The translations under genes were made by a program, and so were the position numbers. Under the pieces are notes generated by a model. That model was given only the letters and a program-made list of their open reading frames with translations, was not told where the DNA came from and did no database searches. A stretch of DNA of 64,000 nucleotides from Candidatus Galacturonatibacter soehngenii (GTDB taxonomy: Bacteria > Bacillota > Clostridia > Lachnospirales > Lachnospiraceae), in the NCBI RefSeq assembly GCF_008830185.1, contig NZ_WAGX01000005.1, positions 1,302,001-1,366,000 on the forward strand, written 5' to 3'. Numbering within the stretch: position 1 is the first letter of the stretch; every line of letters starts with the position of its first letter. Below are positions 44,931 to 53,311 of the stretch, piece by piece.

Positions 44931-46067
44931 TCAATGTATAAATTCTACATGGGTAGCAATCAAGGGTATGTCTTTTGTGGTGGAATCCTCTTCGTTATTT
45001 ATTATTTGAATTTCACCCGCAACCAGTTTTTTATAAATACTTTCATAATTTTCTTTTGAAAAGACTCGAAACCTTGATGTATCCATCGGTAATCCTATTC
45101 CATTGTTTTCTGCGGAAAATCTTTGTATCGTACCTCCTGGAAAAGCACCAGAGTAGTATTGTTCAATTCCTTGATAGACTGCCGTCATAATCATTTTCAT
45201 GGCAGAAGTAATAATCACATTAGACTGGGAACCTTGATCTGCATCAACACCAATAACATACCCGTTTTCCATTTCTGCCGCTTCAATCACTGAATTTCCG
45301 ATTGCTCCCCCGCATGCAAATATAATCTGAGTTCCATTTTGATACCAAGAAGCTGCCATATTCTTGGCATCGTCTGATTCCCCAAATGTACCTGCATAGG
45401 TATATACTATTTCAGTCTGAATCCCCATTTCCATTGCGGCTTTTTCACAACCTTGTACAAATCCATACCCATACTTTATAACAGCAGGTACTGCCATACC
45501 ACCTATAAAGCCAAGTTTTGTATATCCTTCTTTGACCGCTGCATAGCCTGCCAAAAATCCAGCTTCTTCCTCCTGAAACATAATTGCAAGTACATTGTCT
45601 TCGATTCTTGACTCACTATATGCAACATTATGAGGCTCTCCATCAATTAGAATAAAGGTCACTTCAGGATATTTATCCTGAACAATAAAAATAGGTGTTT
45701 CAAAGTTATATCCTGGACAAACCACCAGCTTAGCGCCATTTTTAATTGCTAACTCAATGTTATCAACATAGGCATCTAAAGTTCCCTCTTCTGGCTGATA
45801 ATTCTTGTATGACACACCATGTTCTAAAGCATATGTCATAATTCCTTCCCAGGATGCTTGGTTAAATGATTGATCTTTAATTGTGCCTAGATCAGATACC
45901 AATGCTATCTCATACGTTTCCTCTTCGGCAACTTCTAAAGACTGTGTTGAATCTGATTCATCTGTGTCTTTTTTTAAACTAGTACATCCTATAAAATGAA
46001 TTGTTACTATAACCAAATAAAACACCGTAACAAACAACCTTTTTCCAAGCAACCTTTTTCCAAGCAT
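44931..46067 (-). CDS. BMP/PnrA-family substrate-binding lipoprotein
   Basis: 378 residues. N-terminus MLGKRLLGKRLF, hydrophobic segment, lipobox HFIGC with Cys28: outer-leaflet lipoprotein. The mature part is of the basic membrane protein (Bmp/PnrA) family that binds purine nucleosides: YEIALVSDLGTIKDQSFNQA, LGFIGGMAVPAVIKYGYGFV, IIFACGGAIGNSVIEAA and VIGVDADQGSQSN. No nucleoside ABC permease or ATPase genes follow. Instead a GGDEF sensor protein gene precedes it by nine bases, suggesting the lipoprotein is a sensor subunit that signals through that protein. The first residues derive from a 15-base tandem duplication (46036-46065). Ribosome site GGTGAAAGG is very close to the ATG. Confidence 0.9.
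   Translation of the reverse strand: MLGKRLLGKRLFVTVFYLVIVTIHFIGCTSLKKDTDESDSTQSLEVAEEETYEIALVSDLGTIKDQSFNQASWEGIMTYALEHGVSYKNYQPEEGTLDAYVDNIELAIKNGAKLVVCPGYNFETPIFIVQDKYPEVTFILIDGEPHNVAYSESRIEDNVLAIMFQEEEAGFLAGYAAVKEGYTKLGFIGGMAVPAVIKYGYGFVQGCEKAAMEMGIQTEIVYTYAGTFGESDDAKNMAASWYQNGTQIIFACGGAIGNSVIEAAEMENGYVIGVDADQGSQSNVIITSAMKMIMTAVYQGIEQYYSGAFPGGTIQRFSAENNGIGLPMDTSRFRVFSKENYESIYKKLVAGEIQIINNEEDSTTKDIPLIATHVEFIH
46036..46065 (-). repeat. 15-base tandem duplication in the BMP signal sequence
   Basis: The unit AACCTTTTTCCAAGC (plus strand) occurs twice back to back at 46036-46050 and 46051-46065. It encodes the repeated LGKRL in MLGKRLLGKRLF. A 15-base unit keeps frame, so it adds residues to the basic signal-peptide start. 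Gain or loss of a unit would not break the gene. Confidence 0.95.
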
Positions 46068-46076
46068 CCTTTCACC

Positions 46077-47555
46077 TTACTTTCTTTGATACCGTACCAA
46101 TTGATCTTTGCCCTTTTCCTTTGCTTCATATAACGCCTGATCTGCCGCCTTAAATAAAGTTTCAAAATCTTGAGCGTCTTTTGGATACCAAGCACAGCCA
46201 ACACTAAAAGTAACAGATTCTGCTATTCCTCCAGAGTTTGCAAATCCACGAAATATCTCATATACCCTCTTAGTCTGCATTTCTTGTTCCTCTTTTGTCT
46301 TTATGTCTGTTATAAAAACAAAAAATTCATCTCCTCCAACTCTTCCCATAATATTATGGCCTTTTAAGGATTCTTTTAAATAGCTACCAAGCTTTTTTAA
46401 TACCTCATCTCCTGCAGAGTGTCCTTTTGAGTCGTTAATTTCTTTGAAGTTATCGACATCAAGAATAAACAGTATGCCTCCTAGATTACTTTTATCTTCT
46501 ATATACTCTTTGATTTTATCTTCCGTAGTTATTTTATTATAAAGCTTTGTTAATAAGTCTGTTTTAGCTGCGACTTGAAGTTTGCGATTATGTTTGTTGT
46601 AAACCAAATATATAATAGCCATAGTACCTAGCATAAAAAACAAAAAAATAAAAATCAGCACAAGAAGATATTGGATTAATTTTTTTATATCAATCCACTC
46701 ATTCGTTAGCTTTTGTTCATACAAATCCTTTTCATATCCAACCGTAACATACCAGTCACTAATTCCTACTGGAATACCAATCACAAACTTTGAACCCTTG
46801 TCCATCGTAAGCGAAAAGGAAAATTCTTTTTTATTAAGAGCTGCTTCCCTAATCCTATCATAGTCAAAAGTATCATCTAATTGTTGAAACCATTTAATTA
46901 ACATAGTATCAGAAGGAGGCTCGTTCTTTAAGCCTTCCGTCGTTATAATCAAACCATCATCAACACTATATAGCATAAAGGTGTCATCATAGGGAATCAA
47001 CTTTGTAAAAAGTTTTCTAATATGACTAACGGAGTAATACATGAGTATATAACCGTCTATATTTTCGTTCTTCATAATTGGGATTACAGATACTACTGCT
47101 TCTGCCTGCATAATACTTTCTTTTTGTAAATAGGCATAATACTGCTTGTCTACGTCTTGTTGAAGCAATAGGTCATCTTTTTTTACGTTCACCTTGATAC
47201 CATTATGTGTAAAACCAATCCCTTTTGTATCGCAATAAACCACCATATAGGCATTTGAATTATTACATAAAGCACCAATTACTTTTAATTGTTCTCTTTG
47301 ATTCATGTATTGCATGTTTGCAAACATATCTCGAAATGCAATTCCCATCCTTGTCATGATATCAAGCTCTTCATGAATCTGAAGTGCAAAATTCTGCGTT
47401 TCAACAAGCAAGTCATCTTCTACTACCGACCGAGCTGCTTTTTCACTTGTTATACTGAAATTATAAAGAAGAATGAAAATCATAATTAGTAAAACGGTAA
47501 CTGGTAAAAAAACAACCCATACTGCAATATAAGTTTTTCTTACTTTATTATTCAT
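46077..47555 (-). CDS. Membrane diguanylate cyclase with extracytoplasmic Cache-like sensor
   Basis: 492 residues. Membrane segment (about 10-30), an outside sensor of about 250 residues with a dCache-like layout (MVVYCDTKGIGFTHNG, GYILMYYSVSHIRKLF), second membrane segment (about 290-315), then a GGDEF domain: KTDLLTKLYNKITTEDKI and GRVGGDEFFVFIT (about residues 404-416). The inhibitory RxxD site is missing: the expected position reads KGHN, so product inhibition may be lost. The BMP lipoprotein gene starts nine bases downstream on the same strand. Ribosome site GAGGAAAG. The pair may link nucleoside or related ligand binding to cyclic di-GMP. Confidence 0.91.
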   Translation of the reverse strand: MNNKVRKTYIAVWVVFLPVTVLLIMIFILLYNFSITSEKAARSVVEDDLLVETQNFALQIHEELDIMTRMGIAFRDMFANMQYMNQREQLKVIGALCNNSNAYMVVYCDTKGIGFTHNGIKVNVKKDDLLLQQDVDKQYYAYLQKESIMQAEAVVSVIPIMKNENIDGYILMYYSVSHIRKLFTKLIPYDDTFMLYSVDDGLIITTEGLKNEPPSDTMLIKWFQQLDDTFDYDRIREAALNKKEFSFSLTMDKGSKFVIGIPVGISDWYVTVGYEKDLYEQKLTNEWIDIKKLIQYLLVLIFIFLFFMLGTMAIIYLVYNKHNRKLQVAAKTDLLTKLYNKITTEDKIKEYIEDKSNLGGILFILDVDNFKEINDSKGHSAGDEVLKKLGSYLKESLKGHNIMGRVGGDEFFVFITDIKTKEEQEMQTKRVYEIFRGFANSGGIAESVTFSVGCAWYPKDAQDFETLFKAADQALYEAKEKGKDQLVRYQRK

Positions 47556-47606
47556 TGACTTTCCTCATATTCTTTTTCCATCAATGCAATCCATTTATAC
47601 TCGACA

Positions 47607-48032
47607 CTATACCAACTTTATTTCCTTCTCTCCCAAAATAGTAATACCGTTTTGAGCTAGTAGATTTGCCAGAACTCCATCCCCTTTGATTAGCTGTCCT
47701 GTAAATGTCCCATCATATATTTCCCCATAACCACAAGAGGGGCTTCGTTCTTTTAAAATCGCGTATTTGCAATCAAATAAATTAGCTAATTTTAAAACTT
47801 CATCCGCTCCTTTTTGATAATAATCCGTTACATCTTTCCCTGTCTTTGTCATAATCCGATTTCCCACTTTTTCGGCAGGTTCTCTGGGCGTTGGTAATCC
47901 ACCAAATATTTCAGGGCATATCGGTATTAGATGATGTTTCTTTTTTAATTGTTCTAATTCAGGTATTTTTTTACCTGTTCCATCGTATCGACACTCAATG
48001 CCTAGCAGACAAGCACTTATTAATATATTCAT
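47607..48032 (-). CDS. DUF523-family protein
   Basis: 141 residues, cytoplasmic. Family signatures: N-terminal ISACLLGIECRYDG, CPEIFGGLPTPREPAE, and AILKERSPSCGYGEIYDG, with conserved Cys residues (about 8, 14, 44 and 100). DUF523 is also known as YbbK-like; the function is not known, and a thiol- or metal-based role is only a guess from the Cys. Ribosome site TAGGAGGTTTC. Directly downstream of the tRNA operon terminator, on the same strand. Confidence 0.9.
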   Translation of the reverse strand: MNILISACLLGIECRYDGTGKKIPELEQLKKKHHLIPICPEIFGGLPTPREPAEKVGNRIMTKTGKDVTDYYQKGADEVLKLANLFDCKYAILKERSPSCGYGEIYDGTFTGQLIKGDGVLANLLAQNGITILGEKEIKLV

Positions 48033-48068
48033 GAAACCTCCTAAGTGGTGTTACAATTTCCTTGTATG

Positions 48069-48107
48069 AAAAAAATCCTGTAACCTCTAAACTGAAGGCA
48101 CAAGATT
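48069..48107 (-). terminator. Terminator of the Phe-Gly-Gly tRNA operon
   Basis: Minus-strand AATCTTGT with ACAGGATT (48107-48100 and 48081-48074), an inner CCT/AGG pairing, then a T-run (48075-48069). Confidence 0.75.
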
Positions 48108-48117
48108 CTATAATAAG

Positions 48118-48190
48118 AGCGACAGACGAGACTCGAACTCGCGACCTCCACCTTGGCAAGGTGGCGTACTACCAACTGTACTACTATCGC
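48118..48190 (-). tRNA. tRNA-Gly (anticodon GCC)
   Basis: Cloverleaf on the minus strand: acceptor GCGATAG/CTGTCGC, anticodon stem CCACC-TTGCCAA-GGTGG, T arm GCGAGTTCGAGTCTCGT. Anticodon GCC. CCA is not encoded. Confidence 0.96.
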
Positions 48191-48219
48191 ATACATATAA
48201 TAACATAATTATCTAACCA

Positions 48220-48290
48220 AGCGGGTGATGGGAATCGAACCCACGTATCTAGCTTGGAAGGCTAGTGTTCTACCATTGAACTACACCCGC
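48220..48290 (-). tRNA. tRNA-Gly (anticodon TCC)
   Basis: Minus-strand cloverleaf: acceptor GCGGGTG/CACCCGC, anticodon stem CTAGC-CTTCCAA-GCTAG, T loop GGGTTCGATTCCC. Anticodon TCC. CCA not encoded. Confidence 0.96.
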
Positions 48291-48312
48291 ATATTGAATA
48301 ACTAGCTTACAA

Positions 48313-48385
<73 letters not shown>

Positions 48386-48420
48386 GAATCTATCATCTAA
48401 CTTCGCTAGCAACATGATAA

Positions 48421-48449
48421 ATTCTACCAGATTACATCGGTTATGTCAA
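48421..48449 (-). promoter_or_regulatory. Promoter of the Phe-Gly-Gly tRNA operon
   Basis: Minus-strand TTGACA (48444-48449), 17 bases, TAGAAT (48421-48426), about 36 bases before tRNA-Phe. Confidence 0.88.
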
Positions 48450-48515
48450 CCCTTTTCAAAACATTTTTTATACTATTTTAACATTTTTAATTGCAAAATA
48501 AAGCCTGTATTTTTA

Positions 48516-49856
48516 TTATCGAATATAGGTAAGAGTACTAATAAAGCTAATACATCCAATGCTTATAAGTAAGTATTTAAATTTATCATCTACTATTTTC
48601 TTATCAATCATATCACAAAAGATATAGCAATCACATATTAGAAAAATCATAATAAGAGGAATAAAAGTTCGCTTGCCAGAGCGATAAATAGTAGGGGAAA
48701 AACCCATTGCCATTCTACTTAAAAATCCTCCAATGATAGCACTGATGATTAAAAAACCTTTGAAATTAGGGTATATAATAAATATGCAGACTAAGACACA
48801 AGCACAAATCATTCCTAGTAGTACCAAGGGAATATAGGCACTTCTTATATCAAAGTTTGATAAATCAATGACACCGTAAGTTCCCAAAGCGTTTGTGATT
48901 CTGTCAACTCCCGGAATAAACTCAATTACAATATTTCGAAAATATCCTAAAGCAAGGCAAAGAAGCAAAGGAAAAGCCGCTAGCATTCTATAGAATACGG
49001 ATTTAGTTACACGGAAAATATAAATACATAGCAGTAAACAAAGTAAAACAAAGAATAAATTGTCAATTATGTAATATACTGTAGTTGCATACCCTAGTTG
49101 TAATTTATCCAAAAAGGATAGCATTTTAAAATCTACCAAAGCCTCCGCAATTTCAACCTGTGTTCGTACTTGATTTCCCGGACTAATAAATGAAAAAATC
49201 AATTCACTGAATGCAATTATACTTTGTATTGCTAGTAATCGTTTTGTTTGTTTATTAAAAAACTGATAGAAAAACAACACAACAAATAGTATGAGTAATA
49301 TCAAGCTTATTTGCTCTTTATTACTTGCTATGATATTCGCACAGATAGCCATTAGTATCTCAAACCATCTTAACTTTTCTCCCTTTACTTGCTTTAAAGC
49401 ATAGTAAATAGCTATCATAGCAAATATATTAACCCAAAAATAATACATTGTAGTAACTGCCCATCCACATTCAGAAAGCGCGTAAAATGGATAGAACATG
49501 AAAATACCCGTACAAATCATGGCATGGTTCATATTTACCGTCAGATTCAACATCTTAATCGTTAACAATGGAACGCATGCAATCATAATAATATTTAGTA
49601 TCTTCCATAGCGTCATTGATATATGTAAAATAATAGCAGAATAGGAGTCTATAATTAGCCTTGAGCTGTGATAATAGTAATTATTAAGAAAAAACCTTTT
49701 AAGACTAATATCATTTAAGACTTGAGAATAGTAATAGTCATCACCTTCCCATCCTTGTATTAGCCAGTGCATAAGTACAACAAGCCCTGTAAACAATCCA
49801 AAAATAAAATAGGCTCTTACTTTATGATTCTTGCGAAGCTGTAATAACTGATTCAT
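48516..49856 (-). CDS. Polytopic membrane protein, DUF6056/GT-C-like
   Basis: 446 residues, about ten to eleven hydrophobic helices. Near the N-terminus, just after the first helix, comes WEGDDYYYSQV: an acidic pair in the first outside loop as in GT-C glycosyltransferases and DUF6056 proteins. Later ISPGNQVRTQVE, another conserved-looking outside loop. Likely uses a lipid-linked sugar on the outer face, by analogy; not proven. Encoded seven bases after the gene at 49864 on the same strand, so one operon. The pair lies between two tRNA operons. Confidence 0.78.
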   Translation of the reverse strand: MNQLLQLRKNHKVRAYFIFGLFTGLVVLMHWLIQGWEGDDYYYSQVLNDISLKRFFLNNYYYHSSRLIIDSYSAIILHISMTLWKILNIIMIACVPLLTIKMLNLTVNMNHAMICTGIFMFYPFYALSECGWAVTTMYYFWVNIFAMIAIYYALKQVKGEKLRWFEILMAICANIIASNKEQISLILLILFVVLFFYQFFNKQTKRLLAIQSIIAFSELIFSFISPGNQVRTQVEIAEALVDFKMLSFLDKLQLGYATTVYYIIDNLFFVLLCLLLCIYIFRVTKSVFYRMLAAFPLLLCLALGYFRNIVIEFIPGVDRITNALGTYGVIDLSNFDIRSAYIPLVLLGMICACVLVCIFIIYPNFKGFLIISAIIGGFLSRMAMGFSPTIYRSGKRTFIPLIMIFLICDCYIFCDMIDKKIVDDKFKYLLISIGCISFISTLTYIR

Positions 49857-49863
49857 TTTTTAC

Positions 49864-50364
49864 TCACCCCTTCTCTACATTCCCCATATAAACACCGCTA
49901 TGCATAAGTTCGTTTTCGTTTTTGTGATTATAGTAATAACAAATTTCATAGCCAAGATTGTTAAAGTCTAATTTGGATTTTGAAACCCTTGCTATAAAAC
50001 CACTATTGGAATAATCTGTTCCATCGTCTAGCGTTTCTGTTACATCAGGCCGACGAAGCAGTTGAGTCGGTAGCTTAAAATATTCTCCTGTATCAATGCA
50101 ATATAGCAAAACATAGCCATTCACCGTTTTAATGCTTTCACCCTTTTTATATGCATATCCATTAATAATAAAAAAGTCTGAGTCTTGAATCGAATCAATA
50201 TTTACCACAATATCTTTTACTATCTTACTGTTTGATGCATTGAAGGTTACAATCTTTGTATTTTGCTTAAAAATCAGGATACAAAATAAAATTAAACATG
50301 AAAAACATACGGTTAAAAAAATAAAAATTACTTTTTGTTGTAAAGTTTTATCTTTGTATATCAT
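49864..50364 (-). CDS. Hypothetical single-span membrane protein
   Basis: 166 residues. One N-terminal membrane segment (about 12-32) and an outside domain of about 130 residues with NGYAYKKGESIKTVNGYVLL and SGFIARVSKSKLDFNNLGYE. No recognised family. Co-transcribed with the downstream DUF6056-like protein (7-base gap), and may be its accessory subunit, for example in cell-surface glycan work. Ribosome site AAAGGGGAG. Confidence 0.72.
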   Translation of the reverse strand: MIYKDKTLQQKVIFIFLTVCFSCLILFCILIFKQNTKIVTFNASNSKIVKDIVVNIDSIQDSDFFIINGYAYKKGESIKTVNGYVLLYCIDTGEYFKLPTQLLRRPDVTETLDDGTDYSNSGFIARVSKSKLDFNNLGYEICYYYNHKNENELMHSGVYMGNVEKG

Positions 50365-50417
50365 ATTGTTCTCCCCTTTCCTATGATATCTTATCTTTTG
50401 TTCTTAAATTTAAACAC

Positions 50418-50449
50418 AAAAAAAGTACGAACTTAAATTAAGCTCGTAC
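50418..50449 (-). terminator. Terminator of the Tyr-Leu tRNA operon
   Basis: Minus-strand GTACGAGCTTAA (50449-50438) with TTAAGTTCGTAC (50436-50425), one mismatch, then seven T (50424-50418). Confidence 0.85.
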
Positions 50450-50472
50450 CCCCACATAAGTTTAAATTTTAC

Positions 50473-50559
50473 TGCCGGCAACCGGAATCGAACCGGTACG
50501 GGAGTATAAGTCCCGCAGGATTTTAAGTCCTGTGCGTCTGCCAGTTCCGCCACGCCGGC
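50473..50559 (-). tRNA. tRNA-Leu (anticodon TAA)
   Basis: Minus-strand class II tRNA of 87 bases with a long variable arm: acceptor GCCGGCG/TGCCGGC-type, anticodon CAGGA-CTTAAAA-TCCTG, T arm CCGGTTCGATTCCGG. Anticodon TAA. Confidence 0.96.
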
Positions 50560-50582
50560 ATGGATATTAGGAAATATCCTAC

Positions 50583-50664
50583 TGGATGGAGAAGGATTCG
50601 AACCTTCGAAGTCGTCGACAACAGATTTACAGTCTGCCCCCTTTGGCCGCTCGGGAATCCATCC
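50583..50664 (-). tRNA. tRNA-Tyr (anticodon GTA)
   Basis: Minus-strand class II tRNA: acceptor GGATGGA/TCCATCC, anticodon CAGA-CTGTAAA-TCTG, long variable arm, T arm AAGGTTCGAATCCTT. Anticodon GTA. Confidence 0.96.
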
Positions 50665-50720
50665 ATTTTTATATATGAACAGGGCTACGGGTATTACCCA
50701 ATCAGTCCTGACAATATATA

Positions 50721-50749
50721 GTTATAACATAATCAAAAAAAAAGTGCAA
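50721..50749 (-). promoter_or_regulatory. Promoter of the Tyr-Leu tRNA operon
   Basis: Minus-strand TTGCAC (50744-50749), 17 bases with a nine-T run, TATAAC (50721-50726). Confidence 0.82.
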
Positions 50750-50765
50750 GCATTTTTTTATTAAA

Positions 50766-52856
50766 TTATAAATTTTTGAGTACCATTGCACTTTTTGCTT
50801 CCATTGATAGCTTTAAGTAATTCCCATTCATTTTAAAGTGGAAATTTTGAAGCGTAAAATCGCCATTTGCAGTCTTAAATACACTTTTTAGTACAGAGTC
50901 ATAAGATAATCCAATCTCCCATGCAGGCACCACGATTTCTCGTTGTTTCTCATCGTTATTTATAAGAATTATCATTTGTTCCTTTGCATCAAAACGTCCA
51001 TAAGCAATCACATGCTTTTCTCCCACTAAAAATTTGATGGAACCACTTTTTAGGACTTCATACTTTTTATGAAGCGCGATGGCTTGCTTGTGAAATTCTA
51101 TCAATTCTTTGTCTTCGTTCCCCCAAGGATAGCTTCTTCGATTATCAGGGTCTGTAAAACCGCAAACTCCTGCTTCATCTCCATAATAAATTGTGGGCGC
51201 TCCTGGCCAAGTCATCTGAATGATAACCGCTTCCATAAATACTCTCTTATCAACACCCTCATTTGCTGCGCTAGGAGGATACGTACTTACTCGTCCTACC
51301 AAACCATTCGTACGTGTCAGAAAACGGGAATGGTCATGATTGGATAGTTCATTCATTGCGATTTGTAAAGATGCTCCTTGAAAGCTTGCCATATGATGTC
51401 TCATTGCACCAAAAAAACTTGCTGCATTTCCTTTTAAATCATCTCGATATTCATCGCTATGCTTTTCCATACCTGTCAAAAACCATGTTACAGGCTCCAT
51501 AAAGGCATCATAGTTCATAACGGTATCCCATTCATCCCCAAGAAGCCACTCTTTAGGATCTCCATAATGCTCGGCTAAGATAAGAGCGTCTGGATTACTT
51601 TCTTTTACTGCTCTTCTAAAGTCTTTCCAAAATTTATGATTAAATTCATTGCTATACCCAAGATCTGCTGCCACATCAAGACGCCACCCATCGACATTAT
51701 AAGGTGGTGAAACCCATTTTTTTGCAATCTCTAACATATATTCATAGAGCTTTGGTGACTCTTCATAATTAAGTTTTGGTAATGTGCTATGTCCCCACCA
51801 ACCATCATACTCTGGATTATAAGGCCAGGAATGATTCGAATAAAATTTAAAAAAGCTATTATAGGGACTATCCTTTGAAATGAACGCTCCCTTTTCATAA
51901 TCTTCTTCTGTTTCATAGATTCGCTCTCTATCCATCCATTTATTAAAGGAGCCACAATGATTAAAAACACCATCTAATATAATTTTTATACCATTTTGAT
52001 GAGCCAATTCCACTAATTTTGCAAATAGCTGATTACTTGCTTCTAAGTTTGTTTTATCGGTCACTCGTTTTCTGTATTTGGTTGCATGCTGGTTATTATT
52101 ATCACCTGGTAAAAGACACTCTCCCCCATCATTTGGTATTTTACCAAAATGGGGATCAATGTAATCATAGTCTTGAATATCGTACTTATGATTGGAGGGG
52201 GATACAAATAATGGGTTAAAATATATCACATCAACCCCTAATTCTTTTAAATATGGAAGTTTATCTATTACCCCTTGTAGATCACCACCATAGAACTCTC
52301 TTACCCCCATTGGATCAGGATATTTATTCCAATCCGTTACCCTTTTTACTTGGTCATGTATATAGGAGTATTCTCTCTCTTCGACGTCATTGCTTGTATC
52401 ACCATTGAAAAAGCGATCGGTAAATATTTGATAAATAACTGCTCCTTTTGCCCATTCTGGCACAGAAAAACCAGGTATGATCAAAAACGCATATTGATTC
52501 AACGCTTCTTTTACCACACCTAATTTATTATAGTAGCATTTTATTCTTCCAACAATAATTTCAAAGTGATAGCTTATCGTTTCTTCTTCCACTTCTAATT
52601 CTGTTTTATAAAAATCAAATACTCCATCTATTTGATACCGGATCATCTTATATTTAGCCTCTTTTGTAACGAGATAAACTGCATCTACATTATCTTTTTC
52701 TGTACGAAAGCGAATCGTTACCTTTTCATGCTGCAATGGCTGAACCGGTGTGCGATAATTTTTTGTTTCATCTGTAAATAATGCATTTCGATTTAGTGCT
52801 GGTCGCATTTGTGTTACATACGCTTGTCTTTGAAATACATTTTCCATATTATCCAT
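50766..52856 (-). CDS. GH13 alpha-amylase family enzyme (neopullulanase/cyclomaltodextrinase type)
   Basis: 696 residues, no signal peptide: cytoplasmic. N-terminal 140 residues resemble a CBM34-like beta domain (EKVTIRFRTEKDNVDAVYLV), then the GH13 barrel: IYQIFTDRFFNGD, DVIYFNPLFVSPSNHKYD, ILDGVFNHCG, DGWRLDVAADLG with nucleophile Asp (about 394), LILAEHYGD with acid/base Glu (about 428), NELSNHDHSRF with the third Asp (about 507). It should hydrolyse cyclodextrins, pullulan or maltooligosaccharides inside the cell. A longer frame begins at 53003, crossing a terminator hairpin, but ATG 52856 has AAGGAG six bases ahead. Upstream region holds a terminator and cre-like sites. Confidence 0.94.
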   Translation of the reverse strand: MDNMENVFQRQAYVTQMRPALNRNALFTDETKNYRTPVQPLQHEKVTIRFRTEKDNVDAVYLVTKEAKYKMIRYQIDGVFDFYKTELEVEEETISYHFEIIVGRIKCYYNKLGVVKEALNQYAFLIIPGFSVPEWAKGAVIYQIFTDRFFNGDTSNDVEEREYSYIHDQVKRVTDWNKYPDPMGVREFYGGDLQGVIDKLPYLKELGVDVIYFNPLFVSPSNHKYDIQDYDYIDPHFGKIPNDGGECLLPGDNNNQHATKYRKRVTDKTNLEASNQLFAKLVELAHQNGIKIILDGVFNHCGSFNKWMDRERIYETEEDYEKGAFISKDSPYNSFFKFYSNHSWPYNPEYDGWWGHSTLPKLNYEESPKLYEYMLEIAKKWVSPPYNVDGWRLDVAADLGYSNEFNHKFWKDFRRAVKESNPDALILAEHYGDPKEWLLGDEWDTVMNYDAFMEPVTWFLTGMEKHSDEYRDDLKGNAASFFGAMRHHMASFQGASLQIAMNELSNHDHSRFLTRTNGLVGRVSTYPPSAANEGVDKRVFMEAVIIQMTWPGAPTIYYGDEAGVCGFTDPDNRRSYPWGNEDKELIEFHKQAIALHKKYEVLKSGSIKFLVGEKHVIAYGRFDAKEQMIILINNDEKQREIVVPAWEIGLSYDSVLKSVFKTANGDFTLQNFHFKMNGNYLKLSMEAKSAMVLKNL

Positions 52857-52989
52857 AACAGGCTCCTTATTTACATATAGATATAAGTATATTCTATTAT
52901 ATCCCATTCTATTATACAAGGCATTCAAATTGTTAGATTTTACGAAAAGTTCTTTGTTTTTACTATTGCTCACTAAATTTTTACAAAAT

Positions 52990-53021
52990 AAAAAGACAGC
53001 CATCCGAACTGCTGTCTTTTT
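52990..53021. terminator. Bidirectional hairpin terminator upstream of the GH13 gene
   Basis: Perfect 11-base arms AAAAAGACAGC (52990-53000) and GCTGTCTTTTT (53011-53021), ten-base loop. It has A-runs and T-runs on both sides so it works on either strand. For leftward transcripts it sits 134 bases before the GH13 start, either closing the transcript from the helicase side or acting as an attenuator for GH13. Confidence 0.85.
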
Positions 53022-53073
53022 AGGAGAAGGTATTTCTTTTTATGGGGGTGTAGCAAAAACTATATAATGTATT

Positions 53074-53103
53074 GGGGGGGGTTTTACAATAATTATTATA
53101 GCA
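53074..53103 (-). promoter_or_regulatory. Extended -10 with an eight-C tract at the start of the transcript
   Basis: Minus strand TGCTATAAT: TGC (53103-53101) and TATAAT (53100-53095). The start site should fall near 53088 and the transcript would then soon enter a run of eight C (plus-strand G8 at 53074-53081). No clear -35. A transcript from here meets the 52990-53021 terminator before GH13. Confidence 0.45.
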
Positions 53104-53175
53104 TTTCAGTTAACATAAGTGTGCACAAAGATTATGATTTTTGACATTTTTTTTTATATATAGTTTACTATGTAA

Positions 53176-53189
53176 AGAAAACGTTTGCA
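53176..53189 (-). promoter_or_regulatory. cre-like catabolite repression site
   Basis: Minus-strand TGCAAACGTTTTCT fits the CcpA operator pattern TGNAANCGNWNNCW. It lies about 75-90 bases upstream of the extended -10 above. Confidence 0.6.
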
Positions 53190-53311
53190 GTTTTCGATAT
53201 AAATTTTGACCGAATCCTGTAAATTTTTGATTTTGTATTTGTCAGACGTAAAATAGTGTATGTACTTTGATATTGTGTATTAATATTTATTTCTTATTCT
53301 GCCAAAACAAT

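Noticed and set aside
46036-46065. CRISPR or larger repeat array
   Set aside because: Only two 15-base copies without spacers, inside a coding start. No CRISPR-like regular repeats were seen anywhere in the window.
52857-53003. A GH13 start at 53003, adding 49 residues
   Set aside because: That extension crosses a strong terminator hairpin and lacks a ribosome site; the ATG at 52856 has AAGGAG at proper spacing.
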